Shown here piece after piece: positions 15,255-23,336 of a stretch of DNA of 64,000 bases (positions within the stretch are counted from its first letter, which is position 1; each line of letters begins with the position of its first letter). The position numbers and the translations under genes were made by a program. Below the pieces are notes generated by a model. That model was not told the origin of the DNA. It made no database searches and saw nothing but the letters and a program-made list of their open reading frames with translations. The stretch is from Oscillospiraceae bacterium. GTDB lineage: Bacteria; Bacillota; Clostridia; Oscillospirales; CAG-272. The stretch covers positions 167,293-231,292 of the forward strand of contig SVRP01000001.1 in NCBI GenBank assembly GCA_015064735.1, given 5' to 3'.

Positions 15255-16238
15255 ATGTCTGAATATATCGGAGACGGATACGTTGAGGATATGGTAGAGG
15301 AGATCGTTTCCGAGCCCTCTGATGTCGGAAAAAGAGCCGACGCATTTATTGCCGAGCGTACGGAGCTTACAAGATCGGCGGTGGCAAGACTTATAGAGAG
15401 CGGAAACGTGCTTGTAGGAGGTAAGGCAATAGCGAAGAATTATAAAATAAAACGGGGCGACGTGTTTTCCTTGGAGATCCCTGACGCAGAGCCTGACGAG
15501 GCATTACCGGAAAATATTCCTCTTGATATAGTTTACGAGGATAAGGATATTATAGTCGTAAATAAGCCCAAGGGAATGGTAGTTCACCCTGCCGCGGGAA
15601 ACGCCAGCGGAACCCTTGTAAACGCTCTGCTTTACCATTGTGGGGATAGCCTTTCGGGAATTGGGGGAGTTATCCGTCCCGGTATAGTTCACCGAATAGA
15701 TAAGGATACCGAGGGGCTTTTGGTGGTTGCCAAGAACGATGCCTCTCATATATTTCTTGCCGAGCAGATAAAGGAGCATAAGGTAAGAAGAATTTATTAC
15801 GCAATAGCAATAGGAAACTTCAAGGAAGACAGCGGAACGGTGGACGCGCCTATAGGCAGACACCCCGTGGATAGAAAGAAAATGGCGGTAATACGCGACC
15901 CGAACATGAGAAGCCGTAATGCCGTTACCCATTGGAGCGTAATAGAGAGGTTTGGAAGATACACCCTTATTCGCTGTGAGCTTGAGACGGGAAGAACTCA
16001 TCAGATTAGAGTCCATATGTCGTATATAGGACACCCGCTTCTCGGAGACGATGTTTACGGAGGCGCGGGAACGGGCTTTGAAGCAAAGCACAGAAAGTAT
16101 ATATCGGGGCAGTGCCTTTGCGCTACCGAGCTTGTGCTGACTCACCCGACGACAAAAAAAGAGGAACACTTCACCGTTCCCATGCCAAAGGAATTCGATG
16201 CTCTTTGCGAGATAATGAGAAGAGAATCTTTGGAGTAG
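15255..16238 (+). CDS. rluD: RluD/RluA family rRNA pseudouridine synthase
   Basis: 327 residues from the ATG at 15255 behind GGAGGTG; a GTG at 15246 lies inside that ribosome site. An S4 domain (about residues 22-80) is followed by the synthase domain. Catalytic Asp is D149 in HRIDKDTEG; most relatives have Ser where E153 stands. GRTHQIRVHM and GHPLLGDDVYGG are further family motifs. Members convert uridines of 23S rRNA to pseudouridine. lspA followed by this gene is the usual Firmicutes order. A terminator follows. Confidence 0.93.
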   Translation: MSEYIGDGYVEDMVEEIVSEPSDVGKRADAFIAERTELTRSAVARLIESGNVLVGGKAIAKNYKIKRGDVFSLEIPDAEPDEALPENIPLDIVYEDKDIIVVNKPKGMVVHPAAGNASGTLVNALLYHCGDSLSGIGGVIRPGIVHRIDKDTEGLLVVAKNDASHIFLAEQIKEHKVRRIYYAIAIGNFKEDSGTVDAPIGRHPVDRKKMAVIRDPNMRSRNAVTHWSVIERFGRYTLIRCELETGRTHQIRVHMSYIGHPLLGDDVYGGAGTGFEAKHRKYISGQCLCATELVLTHPTTKKEEHFTVPMPKEFDALCEIMRRESLE

Positions 16239-16245
16239 CAGCAAT

Positions 16246-16291
16246 AGGGCTGTGCCGGATTTGACAGACAGATTCGCGCAGCCCTTTTTAC
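16246..16291 (+). terminator. Intrinsic terminator after rluD
   Basis: AGGGCTGTGC (16246-16255) pairs with GCGCAGCCCT (16276-16285), followed by TTTTTA. It closes the core operon that began at miaA. Confidence 0.85.
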
Positions 16292-16346
16292 ATAACAAAA
16301 ATAAAAAAATATTTTTAAGTTTTTCGGAAAAATACGCTACAAATTC

Positions 16347-16384
16347 AAAAAAATGTTGATATGTAGTATGTAGAAACATTTTTT
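16347..16384 (+). promoter_or_regulatory. AT-rich hairpin in the leader of the sigma gene
   Basis: AAAAAATGTT (16347-16356) pairs with AACATTTTTT (16375-16384) about 8 bases ahead of the sigma factor's ribosome site. The 3' arm ends in a T-run, so it could act as a weak terminator or attenuator. No clear sigma-A promoter was found between rluD and the sigma gene. Confidence 0.4.
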
Positions 16385-16401
16385 CTGAAAAGGAGCGAAA
16401 A

Positions 16402-17007
16402 ATGAAAAAGACCAAAGATATTCCCGAAAGCTCCATATTGCCCGACGAGCAGATAGTCGAGTTATATTGGAACAGAGAGGAAAAGGCAATCAAGGCGACC
16501 GACGACAAATACGGAAGATATCTTATGACCATCGCATACAACATCGTTCACGACGATCTTGACAGCGAGGAGTGTCTGAACGATACCTACCTCGGAACGT
16601 GGAACAGTATTCCACCATCGCGCCCCACGGCACTGCAGGTATTTCTTTCGAAAATAATGCGAGGTGTTGCAATCAACAAGTTCAAGAGCAAAATGAGACA
16701 AAAGCGCGTAGCCAGCGAGTTTGCGGTGTCTATCGAGGAGCTCGAGAGCTACATATCCACCGACAACTCCATCGAAGAGGAGCGCATGAGCAACGAAATA
16801 GGCAGGGTGATCAATGAATTTCTTGAAAGCCTTGACGATAATTCCGCTACCATGTTTATTTGTCGGTACTACTATTCCGATAAGGTAAACGATATTGCCG
16901 ATATGATGTGCGTTCATCGGACAACCATTTCGAGAAGCCTTTCGGATATGCGCGACCGCTTAAAGGAAAGATTAATAAAGGAGGGACTGTGGTATGAGCA
17001 ACAATAA
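16402..17007 (+). CDS. ECF-like sigma-70 family factor
   Basis: 201 residues. Residues 15-85 match region 2 (VELYWNREEKAIKATDDKYGRYLMTIAYNIVHDDLDSEECLNDTYLGTWNSIPP). Residues 140-195 match region 4, with a helix-turn-helix (KVNDIADMMCVHRTTISRSLSDMRDRLKERL). Regions 1.1 and 3 are missing, as in extracytoplasmic-function factors. It overlaps the next gene by 14 bases, so the two are coupled as a sigma/anti-sigma pair. AAAAGGAG precedes the ATG. Confidence 0.92.
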   Translation: MKKTKDIPESSILPDEQIVELYWNREEKAIKATDDKYGRYLMTIAYNIVHDDLDSEECLNDTYLGTWNSIPPSRPTALQVFLSKIMRGVAINKFKSKMRQKRVASEFAVSIEELESYISTDNSIEEERMSNEIGRVINEFLESLDDNSATMFICRYYYSDKVNDIADMMCVHRTTISRSLSDMRDRLKERLIKEGLWYEQQ

Positions 17008-20000
17008 CAGGAAGAAAACTATAATTATAGATGCCCTCTCAAACATAAATGACGAAACTCTCGACAAAGCCACCGAAAAAAGAATCGGTTGGATAAACAG
17101 CATGCAAAAAAGAAAAAACAAGAGAAGAATAGCCGTAATGGCGCCGATAGCGGCGGTTGTGGTAATTCTTACTTTGCTTACGGTAATTCTTATACCCATA
17201 TTGGGAAGAAAACAGGTACCCGTATACACGGGAATGACAGTTTCGGGTGCGGTAGATGAAAGTGTTGCTCTTCAAAATCCCGAGGATCACGTTGTTATAC
17301 GTCAGGATGAGAACGGCATTAGCATTACTCCTCTTACAAAGGATCCCGTATTTTTGGCGGGCAAAGGCAATGGTAACGGAAACGGAAACGGAAATCAAGC
17401 TATACCCAAGGGTGAGGCGGCAGAGAAGGCGGAGAATCTTCTGAATTCCGCGTATAGCGCGCAGGACATATATTACGCAAAGGCAAACGAGGATATTTAT
17501 ATAACCGTTCACGTGGACAACCCCGATGCATTTGAAATACTTTCATTCACACTTAACGGAAATAAGTATTCAAGCTATATGTTCGAGCGAGGCTCCGACC
17601 TTGAAAACCTTATACTTAAGGTCAACGTGGGTGATGCAGAGGGTGTTATCGAATATACCCTTGACAATATCAAGTACGTAGACGGAACCGAGATAAAGGA
17701 CGTTCGTCTTGAGGGAGACCGAACTGTAGCTGTGGGTGTATATACCGAAAGACAGCCAAGCGTCAGCGTATCTAACGTGGAAATGGGAATGTACGGCGTA
17801 AAGGCAAAGGTTGCGCTTAATGACCCCGTAGGACTTCTTGCATTGAGCAATTGCACGCCTATGGCGGTAGTTTACGACGGAGAGAATATAGTAGGCTCTC
17901 AGGAGCTTGTACTCGGAAATAACGATATTGATATTGATATGCTTACTCCCGAATCGTACTATAAACTTGCGATAGTCGCAAAGTACGACAAATACGACGG
18001 AAACGGAATAGATACTTATACTCTTTACGAAAGCGGTATTCGTACGAAGGGCGTTTTGAGCTTTAATATAACCGAGACCACTCAGACGGGAATAAGCTTC
18101 TCCTACCTTTGGAACGAGGGTGAGGGACAGATAATATCCTCGGAGCTTTTCCTTGGAGATGAGAAGATATGCGATATTACGGGGGATAGAATAGACGGGC
18201 TTTTGTCGGGATTTACGTACAAGGCGGTAGTTAAATTTGTTCACAATAACACGGAGAATACCGTCGAACAGATATTCACGACTGTGGCAAAGATCGCGCC
18301 TGAATATAGGGTGGAAATTTCCCAAGCTACCTTCGACTCAATATCCGTGGCTTTCGAAGAGACCGATACCGATAATATAGGAGAAATTGTAAAGGTAGAG
18401 CTTCTACACGGAGACGACACGCCTATTATGGCAGCTCCCGTAAGCTCGGTATTCTTTGGAAATCTTCTTTCTGATAATGCCTACACCGTAAAGGTAACCT
18501 ACGAATACGACCTCAACGACGGCAAGGGTGTACATACCGAGACTGTTACAAAGACGGTAAAAACCCTTACAAAGACTGCTCCGACCTACGAAATAATAAA
18601 TACTAACACAACTAAAACAGAGGTATCGTTTGGAATCAACGAGACCGACGTTGATAATATAGGCAGTATCACCGAAATTAAATTAAGCCACGCAAACGGA
18701 ACGACTCTTACAAAGGCTCTTGCCGATACGGTAGTATTTGACGGCTTGCTGTCAAATAACGACTATACGATAACCGTAACCTATGCCTACGACCTTAACG
18801 ACGGCAACGGTGTACATACCAAGACTGTTAGAAAAACGGTTAAGACCCTTGCAAAGACTGCTCCCGTAGTTTCTGTTACAGATCCTACCCAAACGCAAAC
18901 GAGCGTAGGATTTGATATTGGCGTGGTTGACACGGACGATTTATGCACGATTACCAAGGTAGAGCTTTATAAGGGCGCAGAACTACTTAAGGAAGCGGAT
19001 AGCCTTGACGTAAGAAGCTTTGACGGCTTGGTTTCGTACACCGAATACAGCGTCAAAATCTCATACTCGTATGACCTTAACGACGGCAACGGAGTGCGTA
19101 GCTCGTATGCAGTGAGGTCAATTGTAACCTCTGCTCGGGACATAACTATTGAGACTCTTGAAACAACCTATTATTGTTATAGTCCTAATGTCAAAACTAA
19201 ATTAAAGATTACCGTTAACAATCCCGATAACGCCCTTATCGAGTCCTTTGTCATTAACGGTCAGACCTGTATTGCTACGGTGTACCGCCCCGATCTGTTG
19301 GGTCAGACCGTATATGAGCTGATCTATAATGTAGGCGCTGTGGGAAAACACGGTTTGAACGTTACTGCTCTTACGTACGGTATGGGCAACGGAGAGAAGG
19401 CTCAGGCGGATATTCAATATCAACACCCCGAATTTATATACGTTATAGATACGTTTGAAATCACAAAATTCGGGTTATTAGAGGATAATAGCTTGTTCCG
19501 TGAAGGTGATGCGATTATCGGTGTTCTCGAGGTTGAGGGTGCAGAACCGTACACTCTTAAGTCTGTTACGCTTAAGTTGGGCGACGAGTCCTTTGTTTGT
19601 CCGCTGACAAAGATATCCGACACAAAATATACCTTTGAAATACCAATCGTTGCATCTAACAGCGTTTCTCTGTTTGAAATTGTAGAATATGAATTATATT
19701 GGATAAGCTATGGCATTGATGATAAGATATCAACTTGGAGATGGTGGCAGTCAGATAAGCCTGAAAGAGATAGTTATATGCCTAATATTGTATTTTATTT
19801 AATATACAAACAGGCGGAGATCATAGATGTTTCAACCCCTGATCAGCTCCAGAATATGGAAAGCGGAAAGATCTACCGCTTGACTCAGGACCTCGATATG
19901 ACGGGCTTTGATTGGCAACCCTACGAATTTTACGGAGTTCTTGACGGAAACGGATATGCGATAAAGAATCTTACAATCCAAAAGTACGGTATAGTTTCGC

Positions 20001-20539
20001 TTCCCGCTGGTAATAATGAGTCGTTGCAACTTCTATCTTACGGTATGTTCAGTAATTTCAGCGGATTGCTATATAGAGTTGTAATGGAAAATGCAGAAAT
20101 CAACATAAACATAAGTGAAACAACATCCGATGAACTATATATTTCTTGTGGATTAGTAAGCGGTTTGGGCTCCGGAATTCATAATACTGACGAATCGATG
20201 TGGATCAGCAGTTTGGTTAATTGCAAGATCGAGGGCAACATTAATGTTATGTGTTTGGCGGAAGGCGAAGGTATTTGCGGAGGATTGATAGGTGTCGGTC
20301 TTTTGGTAGACGTAAAGAACTGCGAATATGTCGGAAAAATCTCTATAAACTCGTTAATGGAGTTCTCTGTAAGTTCTCTGTATTTTTCCACTTTAGAACG
20401 ACCGGGGGCAGATTCGTTTAGCTCGTATGCGGACATAACCGTTAACGGAGAAGTGATTGCTCCTGAAAATCATGTTAATGACGACGGTGCTTGCTATAAT
20501 TGCATCTTCGACAGCTATGAAAACCGTCCGAATAAATAA
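16994..20539 (+). CDS. Giant membrane-anchored anti-sigma-like protein with FN3-like repeats
   Basis: 1181 residues. A basic cytoplasmic part of about 45 residues and one membrane segment (about 46-70) are followed by more than 1100 extracellular residues. These hold a Gly-Asn tract (about 124-136), beta-sandwich repeats with three matching ends (YDLNDG.GV near residues 505, 600 and 695) and a C-terminal part (about 955-1010) with VLDGNGYAIKNLTI, typical of beta-helix/GLUG repeats. The overlap with the sigma gene and its topology point to an anti-sigma factor whose ectodomain senses or binds something outside. The cytoplasmic part matches no anti-sigma family I know. Confidence 0.8.
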   Translation: MSNNNRKKTIIIDALSNINDETLDKATEKRIGWINSMQKRKNKRRIAVMAPIAAVVVILTLLTVILIPILGRKQVPVYTGMTVSGAVDESVALQNPEDHVVIRQDENGISITPLTKDPVFLAGKGNGNGNGNGNQAIPKGEAAEKAENLLNSAYSAQDIYYAKANEDIYITVHVDNPDAFEILSFTLNGNKYSSYMFERGSDLENLILKVNVGDAEGVIEYTLDNIKYVDGTEIKDVRLEGDRTVAVGVYTERQPSVSVSNVEMGMYGVKAKVALNDPVGLLALSNCTPMAVVYDGENIVGSQELVLGNNDIDIDMLTPESYYKLAIVAKYDKYDGNGIDTYTLYESGIRTKGVLSFNITETTQTGISFSYLWNEGEGQIISSELFLGDEKICDITGDRIDGLLSGFTYKAVVKFVHNNTENTVEQIFTTVAKIAPEYRVEISQATFDSISVAFEETDTDNIGEIVKVELLHGDDTPIMAAPVSSVFFGNLLSDNAYTVKVTYEYDLNDGKGVHTETVTKTVKTLTKTAPTYEIINTNTTKTEVSFGINETDVDNIGSITEIKLSHANGTTLTKALADTVVFDGLLSNNDYTITVTYAYDLNDGNGVHTKTVRKTVKTLAKTAPVVSVTDPTQTQTSVGFDIGVVDTDDLCTITKVELYKGAELLKEADSLDVRSFDGLVSYTEYSVKISYSYDLNDGNGVRSSYAVRSIVTSARDITIETLETTYYCYSPNVKTKLKITVNNPDNALIESFVINGQTCIATVYRPDLLGQTVYELIYNVGAVGKHGLNVTALTYGMGNGEKAQADIQYQHPEFIYVIDTFEITKFGLLEDNSLFREGDAIIGVLEVEGAEPYTLKSVTLKLGDESFVCPLTKISDTKYTFEIPIVASNSVSLFEIVEYELYWISYGIDDKISTWRWWQSDKPERDSYMPNIVFYLIYKQAEIIDVSTPDQLQNMESGKIYRLTQDLDMTGFDWQPYEFYGVLDGNGYAIKNLTIQKYGIVSLPAGNNESLQLLSYGMFSNFSGLLYRVVMENAEININISETTSDELYISCGLVSGLGSGIHNTDESMWISSLVNCKIEGNINVMCLAEGEGICGGLIGVGLLVDVKNCEYVGKISINSLMEFSVSSLYFSTLERPGADSFSSYADITVNGEVIAPENHVNDDGACYNCIFDSYENRPNK

Positions 20540-20560
20540 TTCAATATTTTAATCTGTAAA

Positions 20561-20595
20561 AATAAGCGGTGGGCATTATATGCCCACCGCTTATT
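20561..20595. terminator. Bidirectional terminator between anti-sigma gene and queH
   Basis: A perfect 15-bp stem (AATAAGCGGTGGGCA, loop TTATA) between two convergent genes. A-rich sequence on its left serves as a U-run for transcription from the right. Confidence 0.85.
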
Positions 20596-20609
20596 GCGTC
20601 AATGTGTTA

Positions 20610-21215
20610 TTATCTTTTCGAAAACTCACAGCCGCAGTAGTTCTGGCGGTAAAGTCTGTATTTCTCGGACAGCTCGCAGGAACGCTTGTAGCCGTTTTTC
20701 TTTTTGAAATCGGAAACGAGATAGCGCACACCGTATTCCTCGCCGAGCCTTACGCCGATGCTGTTAAGCCATTCGGCATTTTTGTAAGGACTTATGGAAA
20801 GGGTCGTGGTAAAAAAGTCGTATTTTCCCTCGGCGGCAAGCTTTGCGGTCTCCGAAAGGCGCAGATCGTAGCATTTGGCGCATCGCGCTCCCCCCTCGGG
20901 AAGCTCCTCAAGCCCCTCTGAAAGCGAATAGAAGCGTTCGGACTCGTAAGCACCCTCTATGACCTTAACGCGCAGAGAAAGCCCCATTTCGTCCACGAGA
21001 CGCACAAGCTCGGCGTATCTGAAGTCATGCTCCTCTTTTGGGGAAATATTCGGATTGTAAAAGAAAAGAGTTATATCAAAATACTCCGAAAGGTATTCAA
21101 GCACGTAGGATGAGCAGGGCGCGCAGCAGGCGTGCAAAAGCAGGGTAGGGCGCCTGTTTTCCGAACATTCGGCTTCTATTGTTTTGTCAAGTATGAGCTG
21201 ATAATTCTGCTTCAC
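20610..21215 (-). CDS. queH: Epoxyqueuosine reductase QueH
   Basis: 201 residues with a GTG start behind AAGGAG. QueH (DUF208) performs the last step of queuosine synthesis in tRNA, reducing epoxyqueuosine. The metal-binding cysteines are seen as C30, C31 and C34 in HACCAPCS, then CAKCYDLRL and YCGCEF. TTTLSISPYKN is a further signature. It stands alone, with its own promoter and a terminator. Confidence 0.96.
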   Translation of the reverse strand: MKQNYQLILDKTIEAECSENRRPTLLLHACCAPCSSYVLEYLSEYFDITLFFYNPNISPKEEHDFRYAELVRLVDEMGLSLRVKVIEGAYESERFYSLSEGLEELPEGGARCAKCYDLRLSETAKLAAEGKYDFFTTTLSISPYKNAEWLNSIGVRLGEEYGVRYLVSDFKKKNGYKRSCELSEKYRLYRQNYCGCEFSKR

Positions 21216-21245
21216 GGTATATCTCCTTGATTTTTACTACTATAC

Positions 21246-21274
21246 ATTCTACCACGGATTTGAAAAAATGTAAA
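21246..21274 (-). promoter_or_regulatory. Promoter of queH
   Basis: On the minus strand TTTACA (21269-21274), 17 bases and TAGAAT (21246-21251). It lies 31 bases ahead of the queH start codon. Confidence 0.65.
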
Positions 21275-21383
21275 TAACCTATTTTATAAACTGTCGAAAG
21301 ATTTGCTTTCCTCATATACTGTTTGTGAGGTCGGTTATTCCTTTGACCGATTTCAGAACAGAAAGAAAGGTAGACATTTTTAT

Positions 21384-21659
21384 ATGGACAACAGAATAAA
21401 CGACAGCCTTGCCGAGCGTATTCTTGACTCCTGTCAGTGTGCGGTGCCTGCATGTGAGCATGAGAAAAATGAGACCTGCGGCGGACACACTGCATGGGGT
21501 TTGAAGGCTCATCCACTCGGAATGGTGTATGCCCCGATTCAGGAATTCGACGGTTTGTACGACCTTGATAAAGCCCTAATGTCGGGAACCGTATTCAAGG
21601 AGCTTGACCTGCCCTTTATGGGAATGACTGTAACAAAGGGAGGAAACTGCCGTGGCTAA
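21384..21659 (+). CDS. cotJA: Spore coat associated protein CotJA
   Basis: 91 residues from the ATG at 21384 (AAAGAAAGG ahead; a frame start at 21303 has no ribosome site). GMVYAPIQEFDGLYDLDKALMSGTVFKELDLPF is the CotJA core; in Bacillus CotJA is made under sigma E and is needed for CotJC assembly in the coat. The N-terminal 35 residues hold five cysteines, more than usual. No convincing sigma E or sigma K promoter could be fixed in the 168 bases upstream. cotJB overlaps it. Confidence 0.92.
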   Translation: MDNRINDSLAERILDSCQCAVPACEHEKNETCGGHTAWGLKAHPLGMVYAPIQEFDGLYDLDKALMSGTVFKELDLPFMGMTVTKGGNCRG

Positions 21660-22041
21660 CAGACAGAATTTTGGAATGAATACTAACATGAAAATAAACA
21701 GACAGAGCCCCACTCCTCTGTACAACTGCCCCAAAAAGCCGGTTACAGACAGAATGGAGAGAATGAACGTTGATTGCAATATGGGAGATGATTGCAAGGC
21801 TATAATGAGAAGGCTTCAGAAGATAGATTTCTCCATAGTAGATACTGTTCTCTACCTTGACGCGTATCCCGAGTGCAAAAAGGCGCTTGAATACTATCAT
21901 AAGCTCCTTTCCGAAAGAGAAGCACTTCGCTCGGCTCTTGCTTCAAAATGTAAGCGTCCCATGAGCCCCTTTGAGAACGACAGCGACTGCTCGTGGGATT
22001 GGATAAGCTCCCCTTGGCCTTGGGAAGCTTCGGCAAATTAA
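21652..22041 (+). CDS. cotJB: Spore coat protein CotJB
   Basis: 129 residues with a GTG start overlapping the end of cotJA, behind AAGGGAGG. Residues 50-100 (MRRLQKIDFSIVDTVLYLDAYPECKKALEYYHKLLSEREALRSAL) are the CotJB helical core. The N-terminal extension and the Trp-rich end (CSWDWISSPWPWEA) are lineage features. It is followed after 21 bases by cotJC. Confidence 0.92.
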   Translation: MANRQNFGMNTNMKINRQSPTPLYNCPKKPVTDRMERMNVDCNMGDDCKAIMRRLQKIDFSIVDTVLYLDAYPECKKALEYYHKLLSEREALRSALASKCKRPMSPFENDSDCSWDWISSPWPWEASAN

Positions 22042-22062
22042 GGAAAGAGAGGAACAGACTGT

Positions 22063-22584
22063 ATGTGGATATACGAGAAAAAGCTTCAGTACCCGGTAAA
22101 GATAAAAAATCCCAATAAGAATTACGCAAATATTATAATTTCCCAGCTTGGCGGCCCCGACGGAGAGCTTGCGGCATCTATGAGATACCTGCACCAGAGA
22201 TACAGCTGCCCTTACGATAAGGTAACGGGAATACTCACTGACGTAGGCACCGAAGAGCTTGCGCACCTTGAAATGATAGCGGCTATTCTGTATCAGCTGA
22301 CAAAGGACCTTACCCCCGACGAGATCGAGGGAAGCCCGTTTGCGACCTATTTCGTTGATCATACGACAGGTCTTTACCCCGTAGCGGCGTCGGGCGTGCC
22401 CTTTGATATGAAATACGTGGGTGTTAAGGGCGATATCATTACCGACCTTAACGAGGACCTTGCGGCAGATGCTGCAATATTGCAAGAGCAACCTTTATCA
22501 AAAAATCGCCGAAAAGCCTTGAAATACAAGGATTTTTCACACTTCGGCAAAACGCTCAAAAATTGCCATCCTGCTATCATATAA
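22063..22584 (+). pseudogene. cotJC: cotJC, 5' part (codons 1-135) running into the inserted element
   Basis: Codons 1-135 (22063-22467) match CotJC, a spore-coat manganese catalase: WIYEKKLQYPVKI, GGPDGELAASMRYLHQRY and GTEELAHLEMIAAI, with metal ligands Glu and His. After EDLAA at 22467 the frame enters element DNA, adds 38 unrelated residues and stops at 22584, so helices of the ferritin-like core are missing. The remaining 67 codons lie at 42858-43061. Removal of 22468-42857 would restore an in-frame gene of 202 codons (EDLAAEQKARTTYD across the joint). The fragment alone is unlikely to be active. Confidence 0.93.
22466..22469 (+). other. Left attachment core (attL)
   Basis: CAGA shared with the right junction. 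The rebuilt attB reads CCTTGCGGCAGAGCAAAAGG, a partial dyad (CCTTGC with GCAAAAGG) centred on this core, as expected for a serine-recombinase site. Confidence 0.75.
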
Positions 22585-22684
22585 GAACAACAACACGTAA
22601 TTTTACCAAAATTTAGCTTAATTTATTAAAAAATCGATAAGGACAAGCTGTTTTCTCGAATGACAATATTTTCTGAATATTCTA

Positions 22685-22713
22685 TTGATTTAAAGTGTTT
22701 TTTATGATATAAT
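22685..22713 (+). promoter_or_regulatory. Promoter of the element HTH gene
   Basis: TTGATT (22685-22690), 17 bases, TATAAT (22708-22713), 57 bases ahead of the next ATG. The leader between carries a GAAATGAAGATTTTCG dyad. Confidence 0.7.
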
Positions 22714-22769
22714 AATTGCGTAATTCATTACATCCCGAAATGAAGATTTTCGTTTATGGGAGGTAACAT

Positions 22770-22991
22770 ATGAATTACAAACAAAAATTGGACAAGCAAA
22801 AAGTAGGATTAAATTTGTACCGACTGATTGATGAGTCAAACTACACGTACGAATACGTTGCAGAGTTTTTGATGCTTAGTTCCCCTCGCGTTATTTACGA
22901 GTGGACAAAAGGGACAAAAATGCCGACCATTGAGAATCTTATGAATTTAGCCAATCTTTTTGAAGTTCGCATTGAGGACATCCTTTCGTAG
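22770..22991 (+). CDS. Cro/C1-type HTH regulator
   Basis: 73 residues, almost only a helix-turn-helix domain: GLNLYRLIDESNYTYEYVAEFLMLSSPRVIYEWTKGTKMPTIENLMNLANLFEVRIEDIL, with the recognition helix around residues 35-47. Behind GGGAGGT. A probable regulator of the element; the doubled promoter repeats just downstream (23031-23083) could be its targets. Confidence 0.85.
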   Translation: MNYKQKLDKQKVGLNLYRLIDESNYTYEYVAEFLMLSSPRVIYEWTKGTKMPTIENLMNLANLFEVRIEDILS

Positions 22992-23047
22992 GGTGTCCTT
23001 TTTGTACTGTTGGTACATCGAAAGCGTACGCAATTTGTGCTATAATA

Positions 23048-23076
23048 TTGACGAAGACAAATTTATGTGCTATAAT
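23048..23076 (+). promoter_or_regulatory. Strong promoter in a duplicated 30-base repeat
   Basis: TTGACG (23048-23053), 17 bases, TATAAT (23071-23076). A second TATAAT at 23041-23046 sits in a similar block (AATTTGTGCTATAATATT against ATTTATGTGCTATAATATT) 30 bases upstream. The doubled block suggests a regulator site, perhaps for the HTH protein encoded just before. Confidence 0.7.
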
Positions 23077-23082
23077 ATTAGC

Positions 23083-23322
23083 GCATAAGAATATTCGGAC
23101 GCGTATTGCCGAGTTATGCCTATAAATACGTAGCAGGTAAAAATCATATTTTATTTGTTCTGAACTGTTGCAGGTATATCGCCTCCATCAGAAAATCCTT
23201 AAGGCTGAACCGATAACAATTTGATTCATAACTGTGATGATTAGAGTGGTATTGTGTCTTATGTATTCGCTTAATAATCAATTAAGCACAGGGACACTTT
23301 TTGCAGAGAGTGTCCCTTTCTT
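23083..23322 (+). ncRNA. Candidate small RNA or regulatory leader of about 240 nt
   Basis: No gene is visible between the promoter ending at 23076 and the hairpin at 23290-23317 (AGGGACACT with AGTGTCCCT, then TTCTTT). A second dyad, GCTTAAT-AATCA-ATTAAGC, lies at 23269-23287. A promoter and terminator enclosing non-coding sequence suggest a small RNA; read-through would enter the gene at 23337, so a leader with attenuation is the alternative. Confidence 0.4.
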
Positions 23323-23336
23323 TATGGGAGAAGATT

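Noticed and set aside
15705..15725. RluD-type gene considered inactive because the usual Ser after the catalytic Asp is Glu
   Set aside because: The catalytic Asp and all other motifs are intact, and this position varies in the family.
21241..21383. Sporulation sigma E/K promoter ahead of cotJA
   Set aside because: CATATACT at 21313-21320 resembles a -10 box, but no -35 element lies at the expected distance, so no promoter is called.
22468..22584. 38 extra residues at the end of the left cotJC part as a real C-terminus
   Set aside because: They match no catalase sequence, end inside a hairpin-rich stretch of element DNA and disappear in the rebuilt gene.
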